Assembly (NCBI GenBank): GCA_937121005.1
Contig: CAKZKB010000344.1
Coordinates: forward strand, 1 to 5,634
DNA length: 5,634 nucleotides
Source of the DNA: an uncultured cyanobacterium
GTDB taxonomy: Bacteria > Cyanobacteriota > Cyanobacteriia > Cyanobacteriales > Geitlerinemataceae
Direction: 5' to 3'
Made by a program: the position numbers and the translations under genes. The notes under the pieces were generated by a model. It saw nothing but the letters and a program-made list of their open reading frames with translations, was not told the DNA's origin and made no database searches. Shown in pieces: positions 1 to 5,634 of the stretch; position 1 is the first letter of the stretch, and every line of letters begins with the position of its first letter.

Positions 1-1912
1 CATCGACAATGCTTAGGCGATCGGCATCGCGCGGATGAATTTCCAGAAACGGTTCTGGGTGCATCTTCGCCGTTTTTTCGATGCGTCCGGTGCGGGTTTG
101 CGTGTGCCAATGTCCGTACAACCGTCCGGTGGTCAGCACCATTGGATAGTCGGGATCGGGAGGTTCTGCTAACCCTTTAGAATGGAAATCAGCAAATTTT
201 GCCCGTCCGTCGCCCGTAGGAAATCGCCAGTCTGCATAGAGGCGTTTGGGTTCGCTTTCTTCTCCTTCGGCAACATACGGCCATTGTACTGGACTTTGAC
301 GCAGGCGATCGTAATTCAAGCCAGACATATCGCAAATTCGTCCTTTTGTCAAGCCCACAAATTCCGCATGAACTTCGGCAGAATTAGCAAACTCGAACTG
401 TTCGGAAAATCCCAAACGACGACCGACTTCGGCAAAAATTTCCCAGTCGGGTTTGGCTTCGGCAACCGGATCGCGAAAAGCCGGACAAAGGGTGACAACG
501 CGCTCGGAATTGGTCATGGTTCCAGTTTTTTCGCCCCACTGCGCCGCCGGAAGCAACAGATGGGAAAACTGGGCGGTTTCGGTGGGATAGTAAGCATCTT
601 GGCAGACCGTAAACGGCGATCGCATTAACGCCGCTTGAGTGCGTTTAATGTCGGGCATACTCACCGCCGGATTGGTTGCTGCAATCCATAGCAAGCCCAC
701 ATCTCCCGTTTCTAGACCCGTTATCATCTCCCAAGCATTGAGTCCGGGCGAGGGAGAAATGCGACCCTGCGGGAGATTCCAAAGTTGCTCCAGTTGCGAT
801 CGATGTTGGGGATTTTTTACCAAGCGATAGCCCGGTAAAATATGTGCCAGACCGCCCGCTTCTCGACCGCCCATAGCATTAGGTTGGCCGGTAAGGGAAA
901 ACGGCCCTGCCCCCGGTCGCCCAATATTTGCGGTCATTAAATGCAGGTTAATCAACGTGCGAACTTTTGCCGTTCCTTCAGAGGATTGGTTCATGCCCAT
1001 CGACCAAAGCGAAAGAACGCGATCGCTTTCTCCCCACCACCGGGCAACCTGTTCTAACTCATCGATGCGGATGCCACATTTGCGGGCAACTAATTCGGGC
1101 GGATAGTGACGAATCACCTCCGTATAGTTCGGAAATCCTTTGGTACAATCGTCGATAAAATAGGTATCGATGAGCATCCAGCGCATCAACAAATGGGCGA
1201 TACCGTTGAGCAAATCGATATCCGTTCCGGGGTTAATCGCTAGGTGAATATCGGCTGCTTCGGCGGTAGCGGTGCGTCGCGGATCGACGACAACCATTTT
1301 TACCTTGCGGTTCTTTTTGTGATGCTTTTGCAGGCGGTTAAAAACAATAGGATGGCAGTCTGCGGTGTTAGTACCAATGAGAAACGCAAAGTCGGTTTGT
1401 TCGAGATCGTCGTAACAGCAAGGGGGGCCGTCGGAACCGAAACTTTGGATGTATCCCGAGACCGCAGACGACATACAGAGGCGAGAATTGGCATCGAAAT
1501 TGTTAGTACCCAAGCAACCTTTAAGGAGTTTTTGGGCGATGTAGTAGTCCTCGGTTTGGAATTGACCCGAACCGTACATCGCGATCGCGTCCGGGCCTTG
1601 AGTATAGCGAACGGTTTGGATGCGGTTGACCAGGCGATCGAAGGCTTCATCCCAACTAATGCGTTGAAAGGGTTCGTCGAGGCGATCGCGCCACATGGGA
1701 TATTTGAGCCGATCCTTATCTAAAGACTCGGAAACCGTTGCCCCTTTTACGCATACTTTGCCTTGACTAGAAGGATGATCGCGATCGCCCCTGACTCGCC
1801 AGATCGGAGTTCCTTCGCTGTCGCGATAGGTTGCTTTTCCTCGCATTGCTGGCGGTTGCACTTCTAAGCCGCAACCCACACCACAATAAGGACATAACGT
1901 TTTTGTTGACAT
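1..1912 (-). CDS. narB: Ferredoxin-nitrate reductase NarB, C-terminus cut off by window edge
   Basis: Assimilatory nitrate reductase of the cytoplasm: reduces nitrate to nitrite with electrons from ferredoxin, using one [4Fe-4S] cluster and a molybdenum bis-MGD cofactor. Translating the minus strand by hand gives 637 codons without a stop, running off base 1. The N-terminus reads MSTKTLCPYCGVGCG, so the cluster cysteines are C7, C10, C14 and C54, followed by K56 in VCVKG, the family's conserved electron-transfer lysine. RLCMSSAV places the probable Mo-ligand cysteine at C146. Further family motifs are GTNTADCHP, WSMGMNQSSEGT (around M307) and GRPGAGPFSLTGQPNAMGGRE. LTTGRLYGHWHTQTRTGR from about residue 593 opens the C-terminal molybdopterin-dinucleotide-binding domain. 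Family members are about 730 residues, so roughly 90-100 are missing. There is no Tat signal, as expected for a cytoplasmic enzyme. The start is supported by a strong Shine-Dalgarno sequence. It is the third gene of the operon, 128 bp behind nrtP. No frameshift was seen. Confidence 0.96.
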   Translation of the reverse strand, partial: MSTKTLCPYCGVGCGLEVQPPAMRGKATYRDSEGTPIWRVRGDRDHPSSQGKVCVKGATVSESLDKDRLKYPMWRDRLDEPFQRISWDEAFDRLVNRIQTVRYTQGPDAIAMYGSGQFQTEDYYIAQKLLKGCLGTNNFDANSRLCMSSAVSGYIQSFGSDGPPCCYDDLEQTDFAFLIGTNTADCHPIVFNRLQKHHKKNRKVKMVVVDPRRTATAEAADIHLAINPGTDIDLLNGIAHLLMRWMLIDTYFIDDCTKGFPNYTEVIRHYPPELVARKCGIRIDELEQVARWWGESDRVLSLWSMGMNQSSEGTAKVRTLINLHLMTANIGRPGAGPFSLTGQPNAMGGREAGGLAHILPGYRLVKNPQHRSQLEQLWNLPQGRISPSPGLNAWEMITGLETGDVGLLWIAATNPAVSMPDIKRTQAALMRSPFTVCQDAYYPTETAQFSHLLLPAAQWGEKTGTMTNSERVVTLCPAFRDPVAEAKPDWEIFAEVGRRLGFSEQFEFANSAEVHAEFVGLTKGRICDMSGLNYDRLRQSPVQWPYVAEGEESEPKRLYADWRFPTGDGRAKFADFHSKGLAEPPDPDYPMVLTTGRLYGHWHTQTRTGRIEKTAKMHPEPFLEIHPRDADRLSIVD

Positions 1913-1918
1913 ATCTAG

Positions 1919-1925
1919 ACCTCCT
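1919..1925 (-). promoter_or_regulatory. Strong Shine-Dalgarno site of narB
   Basis: The minus strand reads AGGAGGT, six bases before the narB ATG. It is a near-perfect anti-16S match and fixes the start at 1912. It is clearly stronger than the ribosome site of nrtP, and nirA has none that I can see, so narB may be translated well even if its mRNA level falls along the operon (inference). Confidence 0.85.
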
Positions 1926-1936
1926 GACACAATTTT

Positions 1937-1968
1937 GGGGCGAACGGTTGGAATGTAGGGGCGAACGG
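1937..1968. repeat. 11-bp direct repeat GGGGCGAACGG in the nrtP-narB gap
   Basis: GGGGCGAACGG occurs at 1937-1947 and again at 1958-1968, 21 bp apart from start to start. The second copy forms part of the left arm of the adjoining hairpin. From memory, GGGGCGAACGG-type units are common interspersed repeats in cyanobacterial intergenic DNA; that family assignment was not checked. Confidence 0.7.
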
Positions 1969-2004
1969 CGTAAGCGCTACGCGCAGGCTACGCCAAACGC
2001 CCTT
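1957..2004 (-). repeat. Long GC-rich hairpin (interspersed-repeat type) between nrtP and narB
   Basis: Nested inverted repeats: GGGCG (1959-1963) pairs with CGCCC (1998-2002), and GGCGTA (1967-1972) with TACGCC (1989-1994). They are separated by a symmetric 3-nt internal loop (AAC/AAA), and a GCGC/GCGC stem is possible at the tip. A U-A and a G-U pair can extend the base. In the transcript it lies about 36 nt after the nrtP stop and about 45 nt before the narB start. No run of U follows, so it is not a classical terminator. It resembles the abundant GGCGTAGCCTGCGC-type repeats of cyanobacteria (recalled, not searched). It could act as an mRNA stability or processing element between the two genes. 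Confidence 0.7.
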
Positions 2005-2040
2005 TCTTTCATTCGCTATTCACCTTGCACTTGCAACTGT

Positions 2041-3564
2041 TTACTCTCGGGCATCAGCGAAAGCCGGAACCGCTTCCACCTCAGCTTCAGTCTCCCCCTC
2101 GTGCAGTTCCGAGAACGATCCTTTCGGTTCTTTGAGGATAAAGACACAGAGGAAACCCACGACTAACGCTGCTGTTCCTAATGTCTGGAAGAAGATGCGG
2201 TTGCCCATTGCCCCTTCGGGAAGCAAGCTAAACAAAGTTAGGTAAATAACTGCGCCGACGTTACCGTAGGCTCCCACATTTCCGGCGATTTGTCCGGTGA
2301 CGCGACGCTTGACCAGAGGGACGATCGCGAAGGTAGAACCTTCAGCCGCTTGCACGAAGAACGAACAGCACATGGTGAGGAGAATCGCTGCCGGAAGCCA
2401 CCAGCCTTCGGACACCGAACTCATCAGTAAATAACCGATGCCCATGCCGAAGGTCAGAATCGCCATCGTCCATTTACGGCTACCCATTTTATCGGAAAGT
2501 AAGCCGCCACCGGGACGAGACATGAGGTTCATAAATGCGTAGCTAGCAGCAATGGCTCCAGCTTGGGCTTTATTCAAACCGAAGGTGAATTCAAAGAAAG
2601 CGGGCAACATCGAGACCACAGCTAATTCCGAGCCGAAGTTCACGATATAGGTAAGTTCGAGAATGGCAACTTGGCTGAAATTGTAGCGATCGTCTGCCGG
2701 ATAGCGTTTTTTGCCCAGCATCAAATCTTTGTTGACATCCCAACATTTATAGGCTTGGAACAGATACAACGCCGCTAATCCTGCCCAAACGATATACAGT
2801 TGCGACGGACTCAAAAAGCCCACTTTACCCAAACGCCATGCCAAGATTGCCAACACGCCAGATAGGGGCAAGTTCATCAGCATCAAGAACCAGAAATCTT
2901 TCTTGGTGGTAACTTCGATACCGCCGTGACGTTTGGGGCGTTGATATTCTTTTCCGGCGGGCGTATCTTCGACATTGAAGAAGTAGATGACACCATAAAT
3001 CGCTGCCGCAATTCCCGTGAGGGCGATCGCCAAACGCCAGTTCGCTTGTCCGCCACTGATGAATGACAAACCGAGGGCGATCGAAGGTAAAGAAAAGGCA
3101 GAAGCTGCCGATCCAAAGTTGCCCCAACCGCCATAAACGCCTTCGGCGAAGCCAATTTCTTTAGGCGGGAACCACTCGGACACCATGCGAATGCCGATGA
3201 CAAATCCAGCACCGACAATGCTGAGAAGCAAGCGACTGATAACCAGGGTATTGAAATCACTTGCCATCGCAAATAACAGGCAAGGAATGGCAGCAAATAT
3301 CAACAGACAGGTGTAGGTCAGTCGCGGCCCGTACTTGTCCAAAAGCATCCCGATAATGATGCGGGCAGGGACAGTAAGGGCGACGTTGCAAATTGCTAGA
3401 GTGCGAATTTGTCCAATTTCTAGACCTAAGTCTTCTTGGATGGTTGTTGCTAGCGGTGCAAAGTTGAACCAGACAACAAACGTCAGGAAAAAGGCAAACC
3501 AGGTCAGGTGTAGCGTCCGGTATCGCGGGACGCTGAAGGCGTGTTTGATAAATTGGGTCAGCAT
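2041..3564 (-). CDS. nrtP: Nitrate/nitrite transporter NrtP (MFS, NNP family)
   Basis: Inner-membrane permease of the nitrate/nitrite porter family, importing nitrate and nitrite. The 507 residues match the family's usual length. Nitrate-signature motifs are visible: GGWGNFGSAAS (about 145-155) in the fifth helix and GNVGAYGNVGAV (about 428-439) near the penultimate helix. R68 (VPAR) and R350 (LMSRPGG) fit the two buried arginines that bind the anion in this family. MFS loop motifs GMLLDKYGPR (72-81) and GGLLSDKMGSR (353-363) follow helix 2 of each half. Between the halves, residues 198-298 carry two further hydrophobic stretches (about 224-243 and 256-270), giving some 14 predicted segments. 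The tail (from about 478) is acidic and hydrophilic. ATG is preceded by AGGGAGA. It sits between nirA and narB, replacing the NrtABCD ABC transporter found here in many freshwater cyanobacteria. Nitrate versus nitrite preference cannot be read from sequence. Confidence 0.95.
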   Translation of the reverse strand: MLTQFIKHAFSVPRYRTLHLTWFAFFLTFVVWFNFAPLATTIQEDLGLEIGQIRTLAICNVALTVPARIIIGMLLDKYGPRLTYTCLLIFAAIPCLLFAMASDFNTLVISRLLLSIVGAGFVIGIRMVSEWFPPKEIGFAEGVYGGWGNFGSAASAFSLPSIALGLSFISGGQANWRLAIALTGIAAAIYGVIYFFNVEDTPAGKEYQRPKRHGGIEVTTKKDFWFLMLMNLPLSGVLAILAWRLGKVGFLSPSQLYIVWAGLAALYLFQAYKCWDVNKDLMLGKKRYPADDRYNFSQVAILELTYIVNFGSELAVVSMLPAFFEFTFGLNKAQAGAIAASYAFMNLMSRPGGGLLSDKMGSRKWTMAILTFGMGIGYLLMSSVSEGWWLPAAILLTMCCSFFVQAAEGSTFAIVPLVKRRVTGQIAGNVGAYGNVGAVIYLTLFSLLPEGAMGNRIFFQTLGTAALVVGFLCVFILKEPKGSFSELHEGETEAEVEAVPAFADARE

Positions 3565-3570
3565 TAAAGT

Positions 3571-3577
3571 TCTCCCT
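3571..3577 (-). promoter_or_regulatory. Ribosome-binding site of nrtP
   Basis: The minus strand reads AGGGAGA six bases before the nrtP ATG, a moderate Shine-Dalgarno match at normal spacing. It supports the start at 3564. Confidence 0.6.
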
Positions 3578-3664
3578 ATTTGTAAGGGTGAAAAGATGGA
3601 AGAGAGTGAAGTGGGTAGGTAAGTATTCGGTAACGATTCAGGTGTCCGATCGCGCCTCGGGCGT

Positions 3665-3729
3665 AGAAACCCGGTTTCTCAAAGGATAAACTCGAATTTA
3701 GTCTGGCTATGACAAGAAACCGGGTTTCT
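3665..3729. repeat. Paired 15-bp inverted repeats in the nirA-nrtP gap
   Basis: AGAAACCCGGTTTCT (3665-3679) and AGAAACCGGGTTTCT (3715-3729) are exact reverse complements, separated by 35 bp. Each arm is also almost self-palindromic (AGAAACC and GGTTTCT around one base), so either arm alone, or both together, could fold. The element starts 17 bases past the nirA stop, with a HIP1 octamer in between. No U-run follows on the minus strand, so it does not look like a normal intrinsic terminator. AGAAACCGGGTTTCT is, from memory, a high-copy interspersed palindrome of filamentous cyanobacteria; this was not searched. The two-arm layout would suit a small non-autonomous mobile element. Confidence 0.8.
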
Positions 3730-3730
3730 G

Positions 3731-3738
3731 GCGATCGC
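3731..3738. repeat. HIP1 octamer GCGATCGC, one of seven exact copies
   Basis: The highly iterated palindrome HIP1 of cyanobacteria occurs exactly at 616-623, 1019-1026, 1581-1588, 1682-1689, 1781-1788, 3023-3030 and here, about one per 800 bp. Five copies are in narB, one in nrtP and this one is in the nirA-nrtP gap; none lies in nirA. Such enrichment is a cyanobacterial genome signature. Confidence 0.9.
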
Positions 3739-3746
3739 CTGAATGG

Positions 3747-5312
3747 TTACGTTTCGGCGCTGTTTTTCGGGGTCGCACCGAAATTTTCGATTAGCAAGTT
3801 TCGCAAGACAGGTTTGAGATCCTCGCAGGGAATTCCTTTCATTTGGCGGGTTCCCAAGTGGGCATCTTTGCCGACTTTCCCGCCCAAATAGATGTCTACC
3901 GCTTCGACAGCTTTGCCATCTTTGCGGGTTTTGGTTCCCATTAAGCCAATGTCGGCGACTTGCGGTTGTCCGCAGGAGTTGGGGCAACCCGTCCAGTGAA
4001 TGCGAACGGAGTTCGGAACGTTGAGTTCTGCTGTCAGTTCTTTCGCCATTGCAAGGGCGCGATTTTTGGTTTCGACCAGGGCAAAGTTACAGAACTGAGA
4101 GCCAGTACAGGAGACCAGTTCGCGCACTAAAGGATCTGGTTCGATGGAGAATTTTTGCAGTAATGGCTCTTGCAAAAACAGGGCAACGCGATCTTCGGGG
4201 ATATTCGGAATGATGGCGTTTTGTTCGACCGTGAGTCGGATTTCGCCGTTCCCGTAGACATCGGCCAAGCGAGCCAGTTCTTGCATATCGTCAGCATACA
4301 ATCGTCCGATGGGAATATGCAAGCCAACGTAATATAAATTGGCCTGTTTCTGGGCGTGGATGCCGATAAAGTCGCGTTTTTCCCAGACGATCTCGTCTTT
4401 GGGGGCGGCGGTTTCTAATCCATAGCCGAGATAATGCTCGATTTCGCCGCGAAACTTGTTGATTCCCCATTCGTCGATCAGCCACATTAGCCGCGATTTC
4501 TGACGGTTGGCACGGGGTCCGTTGTCGCGATAAATCGTTAGGATGGCTTCGCTGAGGGCGACGACTTGGCTGGGATCGACCCAAGCATTGAGGGGAATAG
4601 CGGCTTCACAGCGTTTGGCGGAGAAAAATCCACCTACGAGAACGTTGAAACCAACGCGATCGTCCTTATAAGCAGGAACGAAGGCAATGTCGTTAATTTC
4701 GGCATGGATGGAGTTGTCTTTTCCACCGCCGATCGCGATGTTAAATTTGCGGGGTAAATTGGTAAAAGCTCGATTACCTTTGCCATTCCCGGTAATCATA
4801 TCTTGGGTTTGTTGTACCAACTCGCGGGTGTCGATAATTTCGTCAGCATCAATGCCGGCCACTGGGGAGCCGGTGATGTTGCGGACGTTATCCATTCCCG
4901 ACTGAACGCTGGTTAAACCAACACGATCGAACTGTTGGAAAATATCGGGAATATCTTCGAGGCGAACGCCGCGCAATTGCAGGTTTTGGCGGGTGGTGAT
5001 GTCGGCGTTGCCGTCGTCACCGTAGCGCTGCACGATGCCCGCGAGGACGCGCATTTGCTCGCTGTTAATGACTCCGTTGGGCATTCGCAGGCGCAACATG
5101 AATTTACCGGGAGTCACCGGCCGGAAAAAGATACCGAGCCACTTCAGCCGTTGGGTGAGATCGTCGGAGTCGATCGCGTTTTGTGCGTCTTCCCAACTGT
5201 CGCTTTCGCGGGCAATTCTGGCAAATTCTTCCAGGTCAGCTTGTACGGCTAAGCCGTCTTTTTCAGCTTTGTACCGTTCAAATTTATTTAGTTTGGGTGC
5301 GGTAGATACCAT
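3747..5312 (-). CDS. nirA: Ferredoxin-nitrite reductase NirA
   Basis: Reduces nitrite to ammonium in six one-electron steps from ferredoxin, using siroheme bridged to a [4Fe-4S] cluster. The 521 residues fit the short cyanobacterial form; there is no C-terminal ferredoxin-like extension such as that in some filamentous species. The duplicated nitrite/sulfite reductase layout is clear: half-domain at about 65-130 with ITTRQNLQLRG (R108 and R114 as likely siroheme contacts), first large domain at about 140-300 with LPRKFNIAIGG (R188, K189), second half-domain at about 310-380, and the cluster domain. Its ligands are C402 and C408 (SCTGSQFC) and C443 and C447 (TGCPNSC). The N-terminus (KFERYKAEKDGLAV) is typical of cyanobacterial NirA and supports this ATG. 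No obvious Shine-Dalgarno precedes it. It is the first gene of the operon, behind an NtcA-type promoter. Sulfite reductase is the nearest alternative, but context and motifs favour nitrite. Confidence 0.97.
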   Translation of the reverse strand: MVSTAPKLNKFERYKAEKDGLAVQADLEEFARIARESDSWEDAQNAIDSDDLTQRLKWLGIFFRPVTPGKFMLRLRMPNGVINSEQMRVLAGIVQRYGDDGNADITTRQNLQLRGVRLEDIPDIFQQFDRVGLTSVQSGMDNVRNITGSPVAGIDADEIIDTRELVQQTQDMITGNGKGNRAFTNLPRKFNIAIGGGKDNSIHAEINDIAFVPAYKDDRVGFNVLVGGFFSAKRCEAAIPLNAWVDPSQVVALSEAILTIYRDNGPRANRQKSRLMWLIDEWGINKFRGEIEHYLGYGLETAAPKDEIVWEKRDFIGIHAQKQANLYYVGLHIPIGRLYADDMQELARLADVYGNGEIRLTVEQNAIIPNIPEDRVALFLQEPLLQKFSIEPDPLVRELVSCTGSQFCNFALVETKNRALAMAKELTAELNVPNSVRIHWTGCPNSCGQPQVADIGLMGTKTRKDGKAVEAVDIYLGGKVGKDAHLGTRQMKGIPCEDLKPVLRNLLIENFGATPKNSAET

Positions 5313-5350
5313 AAGGGGACGCGAGTGAGAAACTGCGTTGATTTCTTGTT

Positions 5351-5356
5351 AAGGTA
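5351..5356 (-). promoter_or_regulatory. -10 element of the nirA promoter
   Basis: The minus strand reads TACCTT, a match to the TAN3T form used by NtcA-activated promoters, exactly 22 nt downstream of the NtcA box. Transcription would begin near 5344, giving a leader of about 30 nt before the nirA ATG. No separate -35 box is expected in this promoter class. Confidence 0.75.
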
Positions 5357-5378
5357 AGTGGCTTGCCAAGGCGCGATC

Positions 5379-5392
5379 GTATCTTTGGCTAC
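5379..5392 (-). promoter_or_regulatory. NtcA-binding box upstream of nirA
   Basis: The plus strand reads GTATCTTTGGCTAC, a perfect GTA-N8-TAC palindrome. NtcA, the CRP-family nitrogen regulator of cyanobacteria, binds such sites when 2-oxoglutarate is high and activates when the box is centred near -41.5. Here the distance to the -10 element toward nirA is exactly 22 nt, the canonical value. No TAN3T lies at that spacing on the plus strand, so the box is set to drive the nirA-nrtP-narB operon and not the divergent gene. Confidence 0.88.
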
Positions 5393-5482
5393 ACAATTGA
5401 AAAAGTTTGTTAAGAATTGCAAGATGTCGATGCGTTTTGTGCATTGCTCCCGGAAATCCCGTTTGTTACCGTTCGGGAGTGC

Positions 5483-5506
5483 GGGTTCGGGAGGGAGGAG
5501 GGAGGG
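5483..5506 (+). other. G-tract with G-quadruplex potential
   Basis: Five GGG runs lie on the plus strand within 24 bases (5483-5485, 5489-5491, 5493-5495, 5500-5502, 5504-5506), with loops of 1 to 4 bases. This satisfies the usual G3-N1-7 quadruplex pattern. It lies between the nirA promoter and the divergent reading frame. Whether it folds, or is simply low-complexity sequence, cannot be told here. Confidence 0.55.
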
Positions 5507-5513
5507 ACTGTGC

Positions 5514-5531
5514 GGGAGCCAAGATGCTCCC
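5514..5531. repeat. Short palindrome GGGAGC-N6-GCTCCC
   Basis: GGGAGC (5514-5519) and GCTCCC (5526-5531) pair perfectly around CAAGAT. The unit GGGAGCCAAGATGCTCCC resembles an interspersed palindrome common in filamentous cyanobacterial intergenic regions (recalled, not searched). No U-run follows on either strand, so a terminator role is unlikely. Confidence 0.65.
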
Positions 5532-5538
5532 ACTACCC

Positions 5539-5571
5539 AAACCCAGGCGCGGGGGGTAGCTCGCTGGGTTT
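5539..5571. repeat. 8-bp inverted repeat just upstream of a TATACT box
   Basis: AAACCCAG (5539-5546) pairs perfectly with CTGGGTTT (5564-5571) across a 17-nt loop. It ends four bases before the TATACT at 5576-5581 and so covers the -35 area of the putative plus-strand promoter. It could be an operator-like site, or a chance or repeat-derived hairpin. Confidence 0.5.
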
Positions 5572-5575
5572 AGGC

Positions 5576-5581
5576 TATACT
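5576..5581 (+). promoter_or_regulatory. Possible -10 box of the divergent gene
   Basis: TATACT is close to the TATAAT consensus and lies 29 bases before the ATG at 5611, leaving a leader of about 20 nt. No good TTGACA-like -35 sits 16-18 bp upstream, where the sequence is a G-rich hairpin loop, so it may depend on an activator or be spurious. Confidence 0.4.
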
Positions 5582-5610
5582 GGCGGTAGGGATACTGAGT
5601 TTGGCTGGTT

Positions 5611-5634
5611 ATGGCGAATGAAAAGCATATCAGG
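5611..5634 (+). CDS. Start of a divergent gene, N-terminus only (MANEKHIR), possibly a pentapeptide-repeat protein
   Basis: The last 24 bases read as an ATG plus seven codons, MANEKHIR, open to the window end. In-frame stops at 5587-5589 (TAG) and 5596-5598 (TGA) mean the frame cannot begin further upstream. A TATACT box lies 29 bases before it; no clear Shine-Dalgarno is present. MANE(K/E)H-type openings are, from memory, frequent in cyanobacterial pentapeptide-repeat proteins, in which a short N-terminal segment precedes the A(D/N)LxX repeats. Eight residues cannot prove this, and the repeats would lie outside the window. If real, the gene is transcribed away from nirA and shares its upstream region. 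Confidence 0.45.

Noticed and set aside
182..628. Plus-strand 148-codon open frame opposite narB
   Set aside because: It lies in the codon-aligned antisense phase of narB, whose low use of TTA, CTA and TCA leaves long open mirror frames. The predicted peptide has no recognisable features, while the minus-strand frame has clear NarB motifs.
1244..1723. Plus-strand 159-codon open frame opposite the narB 5' half
   Set aside because: It is the same antisense phase effect; the region encodes the Mo-cofactor domain of NarB on the minus strand.
1..1912. Possible narB pseudogene, because no complete frame closes in the window
   Set aside because: Translation by hand shows 637 consecutive sense codons with all the expected cofactor motifs; the gene simply continues past base 1.
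1957..2004. Intrinsic terminator after nrtP
   Set aside because: The hairpin is GC-rich but is followed by ACATTCC, not U residues, and narB follows with a strong ribosome site and no promoter that I can recognise.
3590..3660. Second NtcA promoter in front of nrtP
   Set aside because: GTA and TAC triplets occur (for example around 3615-3635), but none has the 8-base spacing and none pairs with a TAN3T box at about 22 nt.
3665..3729. Intrinsic terminator after nirA
   Set aside because: A stem is present but no U-run follows it on the minus strand, and the operon genes continue in the same direction.
3665..3729. CRISPR array
   Set aside because: There are only two inverted copies of a 15-bp palindrome, with no direct repeats at regular spacing.
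4935..5252. Plus-strand 105-codon open frame opposite nirA
   Set aside because: It is antisense to the well-supported N-terminal half of NirA, with no promoter or ribosome site and no known family likeness.

Overview
The window looks like cyanobacterial chromosome. Three genes for nitrate assimilation are read in one direction on the minus strand, in the order nirA (ferredoxin-nitrite reductase), nrtP (major-facilitator nitrate/nitrite transporter) and narB (ferredoxin-nitrate reductase, cut off by the left edge of the window). The ferredoxin-type enzymes, the NtcA-type promoter, seven exact copies of the HIP1 octamer GCGATCGC (616, 1019, 1581, 1682, 1781, 3023, 3731) and the palindromic repeats in the gene gaps all point to a cyanobacterium. 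The repeats look like those of filamentous forms, but genus and species cannot be fixed from this window.

Layout from right to left, which is the direction of transcription. Bases 5611-5634 hold the first eight codons of what is probably a divergent plus-strand gene. Bases 5313-5610 are a shared upstream region. It carries a perfect NtcA box (GTA-N8-TAC) exactly 22 nt from a TAN3T -10 element facing nirA, a G-rich tract, and two hairpin-forming inverted repeats. nirA occupies 5312-3747. A 182-bp gap follows, with two 15-bp inverted copies of a palindromic repeat. nrtP occupies 3564-2041. A 128-bp gap follows, with an 11-bp direct repeat and a long GC-rich hairpin. narB starts at 1912 behind a strong Shine-Dalgarno sequence and stays open to base 1.

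Together the genes encode a short pathway: NrtP brings in nitrate or nitrite, NarB reduces nitrate to nitrite, and NirA reduces nitrite to ammonium, with both enzymes drawing electrons from reduced ferredoxin. The promoter arrangement predicts induction by NtcA under nitrogen limitation. All three reading frames are intact as far as they can be seen. I found no convincing new biological system; the points most worth a second look are the exact promoter geometry, the repeats lodged in both operon gaps, the two extra hydrophobic segments in NrtP and the structured divergent upstream region.
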